Below are positions 61,688 to 64,000 of a stretch of 64,000 nt of DNA, one piece after another. Position 1 is the stretch's first letter. Each line of letters begins with the position of its first letter. The translations under genes and the position numbers were made by a program. Source of the DNA: Parietaria judaica (lineage: Eukaryota > Streptophyta > Magnoliopsida > Rosales > Urticaceae); contig OX940864.1 in assembly GCA_954871525.1 (NCBI GenBank), positions 16,176,001-16,240,000 of the forward strand, given 5' to 3'. Below the pieces are notes generated by a model. The model did not search any database. It had not been told where the DNA came from and worked only from the letters and a program-made list of their open reading frames with translations.

Positions 61688-62430
61688 TGTAGAGGGGGTT
61701 TTTCACCACCCTTTTCCAGTCACAAAGACAATCATCAAATAATAAATAAAATGACAACAAATGATGAGTATCTCTGTTTTATTATGATTTCCGAAATGAG
61801 CTCGGTTTTCTTCCGTTAAATAGCTGGACAGATGAAGGATCATGAGCCTCAGATAATTCTATTACAAGATCTCTTTTTCTTGCTTTTGCTGAGTCTTTTT
61901 TCTCTCCTTTTTCTTCGAATCACCAACTGACCAACCTCTACAAAATGAGGCTTATCTTGCCTTTTATAGAGTTACAATACTTTCCCCTTCTATCCTTCCC
62001 GCCCTTTTTTCTCTTTAATCATCATTTTCTGACGTGATTTGAGGGCAGCGGGGTTTATCCTCACTTTATGTCACCTCCGAGCATGCTCCCGTAATGGGTA
62101 GGTGCGCCGCATTAAATGCGCGTCTCGTCAGCCGTCGCTGACGCTCTCATCGAGGGAGTAGGTCGGCTTCATTAAATGCCCGTCTCTTCGGCTGTCACCG
62201 GGCTCTGCATAATCATCATGACGAAGTTCCTCGTCGAGTCGTGATGGGACGCTTCATCGCGACCCGCTTGCTCGCGTGGCTGCGTCCCCTCGCTGATGGA
62301 CCTCCTCGGGGTATTCCTCCTCGGGGATGTCCTTCCTCGCTGGTGAACTTCCTCGCCTCCCTCATGTCGTTTATGGACAAAACGACACGAGTTGTGTTGA
62401 GGATGGATTTGACCAAATCCGACCTTAACA
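61688..62430 (-). repeat. 5' LTR of the Tat element
   Basis: 743 bp with TG/CA ends. TATA box TATAAAAGG on the minus strand at 61960-61968 would drive the genomic transcript toward lower coordinates. Confidence 0.97.
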
Positions 62431-62435
62431 ATCGT
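62431..62435. repeat. target site duplication, right copy (ATCGT)
   Basis: Matches 54207-54211. Confidence 0.95.
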
Positions 62436-62606
62436 CAAACTCAATTGCATCTATATTCCATTAAAGTATTTTATACGAGGAACATGTGTACGTCTAGGAT
62501 AAAACTCCAAAAACATCAATTATATATAATCAGCTAAAATAATTAATATATCTTAATTTAAAATATATTCTGTTACTTTCATATTTTTTCGTTATTGTTT
62601 ATTTTA

Positions 62607-63736
62607 GGGTTAATTGCGGCAAAAAGACCCAACCTTTGGTCAAATGCTCTGATGTGTATACAACCTCCGTAAATAGCGGCAAAAGTACCCAAACTCGGCA
62701 TTTGGGAGTTGACCGAGAAAATTTGTCCATGTGGCTATTAGCCTTTGTCACGCGGCATGCCGCATGGCACTTGACCACCATGTGGCATGCCACGTAATTA
62801 TTCTTATTTTAAATAATTTAAAAAATATTATTTTTTTTAAAACTTTTTAATTTTTTTTAAAAATAAATTATTTTTCAATAATAACCAATAATGAATATTT
62901 AAATTTAAATATTCATAATTGGTTATTATTATTAAATATAATTATTCATTTTAGAAAAGTGGGTCAAACGAAATAAATAAAGAAAAAAAATCACCGTTCA
63001 CGGTTCACTCAAGATCCGCCTCCGATCCGTTTCAGGGGTGGAACGAAATCGCTTAATATGTTTAACAATAATAATCATATGATTATTTAATGACAATTTT
63101 TATAAAAAGAATAATATATAAATAAAAAATATATTAAACAATTATTATTATATAATGCAAACGCAAAAAAAAAAAAGATCATGCAAACAAATAAAAACAA
63201 TTTTTCGTTAAATATAATTATGACTGCTATTTTTTTTAATAAGTGGTGTGTATTTAATTATGTCTTGACTTTTTAAACAATATGTATGTGTTTATTGGTT
63301 ATTATTATTGAACATATTAAACATTTTTATCCGACGAGTGAACCAGATCGGAAACGGAGTTCAAGTGAACCGTGATTTTTATTTCATCTACTCACTTTTT
63401 AAAAAATAAATAATTATAACCAATAATGAATTTTTAAATTTAAATATTCAATATTTGTTATTATTGAAAAAAATAAAAAAAATAATTAAAAAATAAAAAA
63501 TAAATTTATAATAAATTTAATAAAAATGATTTAAAATAATACTAATTACGTGGCATGCCACGTGGCGGTCAAGTGCCATGTGGCATGCCACATGGCAAAG
63601 ACTAATAGCCATATGGATAAATTTTCTCGGTCAACTCCCAAATGCCAAGTTTGGATACTTTTGCCGCTATTTACGGAGGTTGTATACACAGGAGAGCATT
63701 TGAGCAAAGGTTTGGTCTTTTTGCCGCAATTAACCT
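62607..63736. mobile_element. Mutator-like foldback element, 1130 bp, 9-bp target duplication
   Basis: TTTATTTTA flanks both sides (62598-62606 and 63737-63745). Ends are GGGTTAATTGCGGCAAAAAG and, complemented, AGGTTAATTGCGGCAAAAAG, followed by long inverted arms that share blocks with the element at 26386 (ACCTCCGTAAATAGCGGCAA, GTTGACCGAGAAAAT). The arms carry repeated GGCATGCCACGTGGC-like palindromes (about 62755-62795 and 63548-63598). There is no transposase. The short ORFs in the arms on both strands are mirror artefacts. Confidence 0.9.
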
Positions 63737-63745
63737 TTTATTTTA

Positions 63746-64000
63746 TGAGCTTAGTATTATGGTTTGTCACTTATGTTCAAATTATGTATACAAAGATTAG
63801 GAGAAAATTTATTTCATAATGATATATTCATGAGTATTGTTGCATATATATATATATATATAATATAGTTATATACACTTTTGATTTTATTATATTTTAG
63901 TTTAGACATGAAAAAGAAAGGGTAAAATTGGGAATTCAGAGGCAATTAATGGTAGGTTAAAACGTAAAAAGGTTCACAACAAACCATGAGCCGATGGTTT
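63746..64000. other. intergenic, window end
   Basis: AT-rich, with (TA)n near 63845-63862. Nothing else is seen. Confidence 0.5.

Larger units (their letters stand above)
54212..62430 (-). mobile_element. Ty3/gypsy LTR retrotransposon, Tat type, structurally complete (8219 bp)
   Basis: Two 743-bp LTRs with TG/CA ends, a 5-bp ATCGT duplication, a primer-binding site, a polypurine tract and long gag-protease and pol frames are all present. RT precedes integrase, as in Ty3/gypsy. A second, plant-type RNase H after the RT/RNase H block is the hallmark of the Tat lineage. By eye the LTRs differ at only two positions (54432/61908 and 54844/62320), so the insertion is very young. The gag-protease and pol frames are separated by stops, which may be natural or a defect. 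Confidence 0.97.

Overview
This window is nuclear DNA from a flowering plant. It is very AT-rich, has genes with introns set in long non-coding stretches, and carries plant-type transposons. The genes are typical of a core eudicot; an asterid is my guess, not something the sequence proves. There are no bacterial-style operons, CRISPR arrays, tRNA or rRNA genes.

Layout. Positions 1-2703 hold the 3' end of a Ty1/copia retrotransposon. A degraded, repeat-rich interval follows, including an array of GGTTCCGGA palindromes at 5.5-5.85 kb. A broken SABATH carboxyl methyltransferase gene lies at 8236-10554 (+). A DREB-type AP2/ERF transcription factor (201 aa, minus) lies at 13456-14061, with an overlapping upstream ORF in its probable leader. 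From 14.5 to 39.4 kb there is no convincing gene. That stretch is built from transposons: a SINE-like element, Mutator-like foldback elements, a solo LTR, a tandem-repeat-bearing element at 30755-32469, and a hAT-type element at 34987-35622 with an exact 8-bp target duplication. A PETAL LOSS-type trihelix gene (two exons, 514 aa) occupies 39456-43020 (+). Its second trihelix domain is internally truncated and its intron carries a degenerate tandem array. A complete three-exon cytosolic fructose-bisphosphate aldolase gene (358 aa) lies at 51507-53433 (minus). A structurally complete, very young Ty3/gypsy element of the Tat type occupies 54212-62430 (minus), with 743-bp LTRs and an ATCGT target duplication. 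A 1.13-kb Mutator-like foldback element with a 9-bp target duplication closes the window.

The four host loci show no shared pathway: one glycolytic enzyme, two developmental or stress transcription factors and a dead methyltransferase. Transposition has shaped the rest. A family of long-inverted-repeat elements with 9-10-bp duplications (11146, 26386, 62607) recurs, and its two larger members carry CACGTG palindromes. I found no clearly new biological system. The most informative oddities are the eroded PTL domain, an in-frame upstream ATG on the aldolase, the ERF upstream ORF, SINE-like promoter boxes inside hAT-type elements, and the phrase-repeat element at 30.8-32.5 kb.
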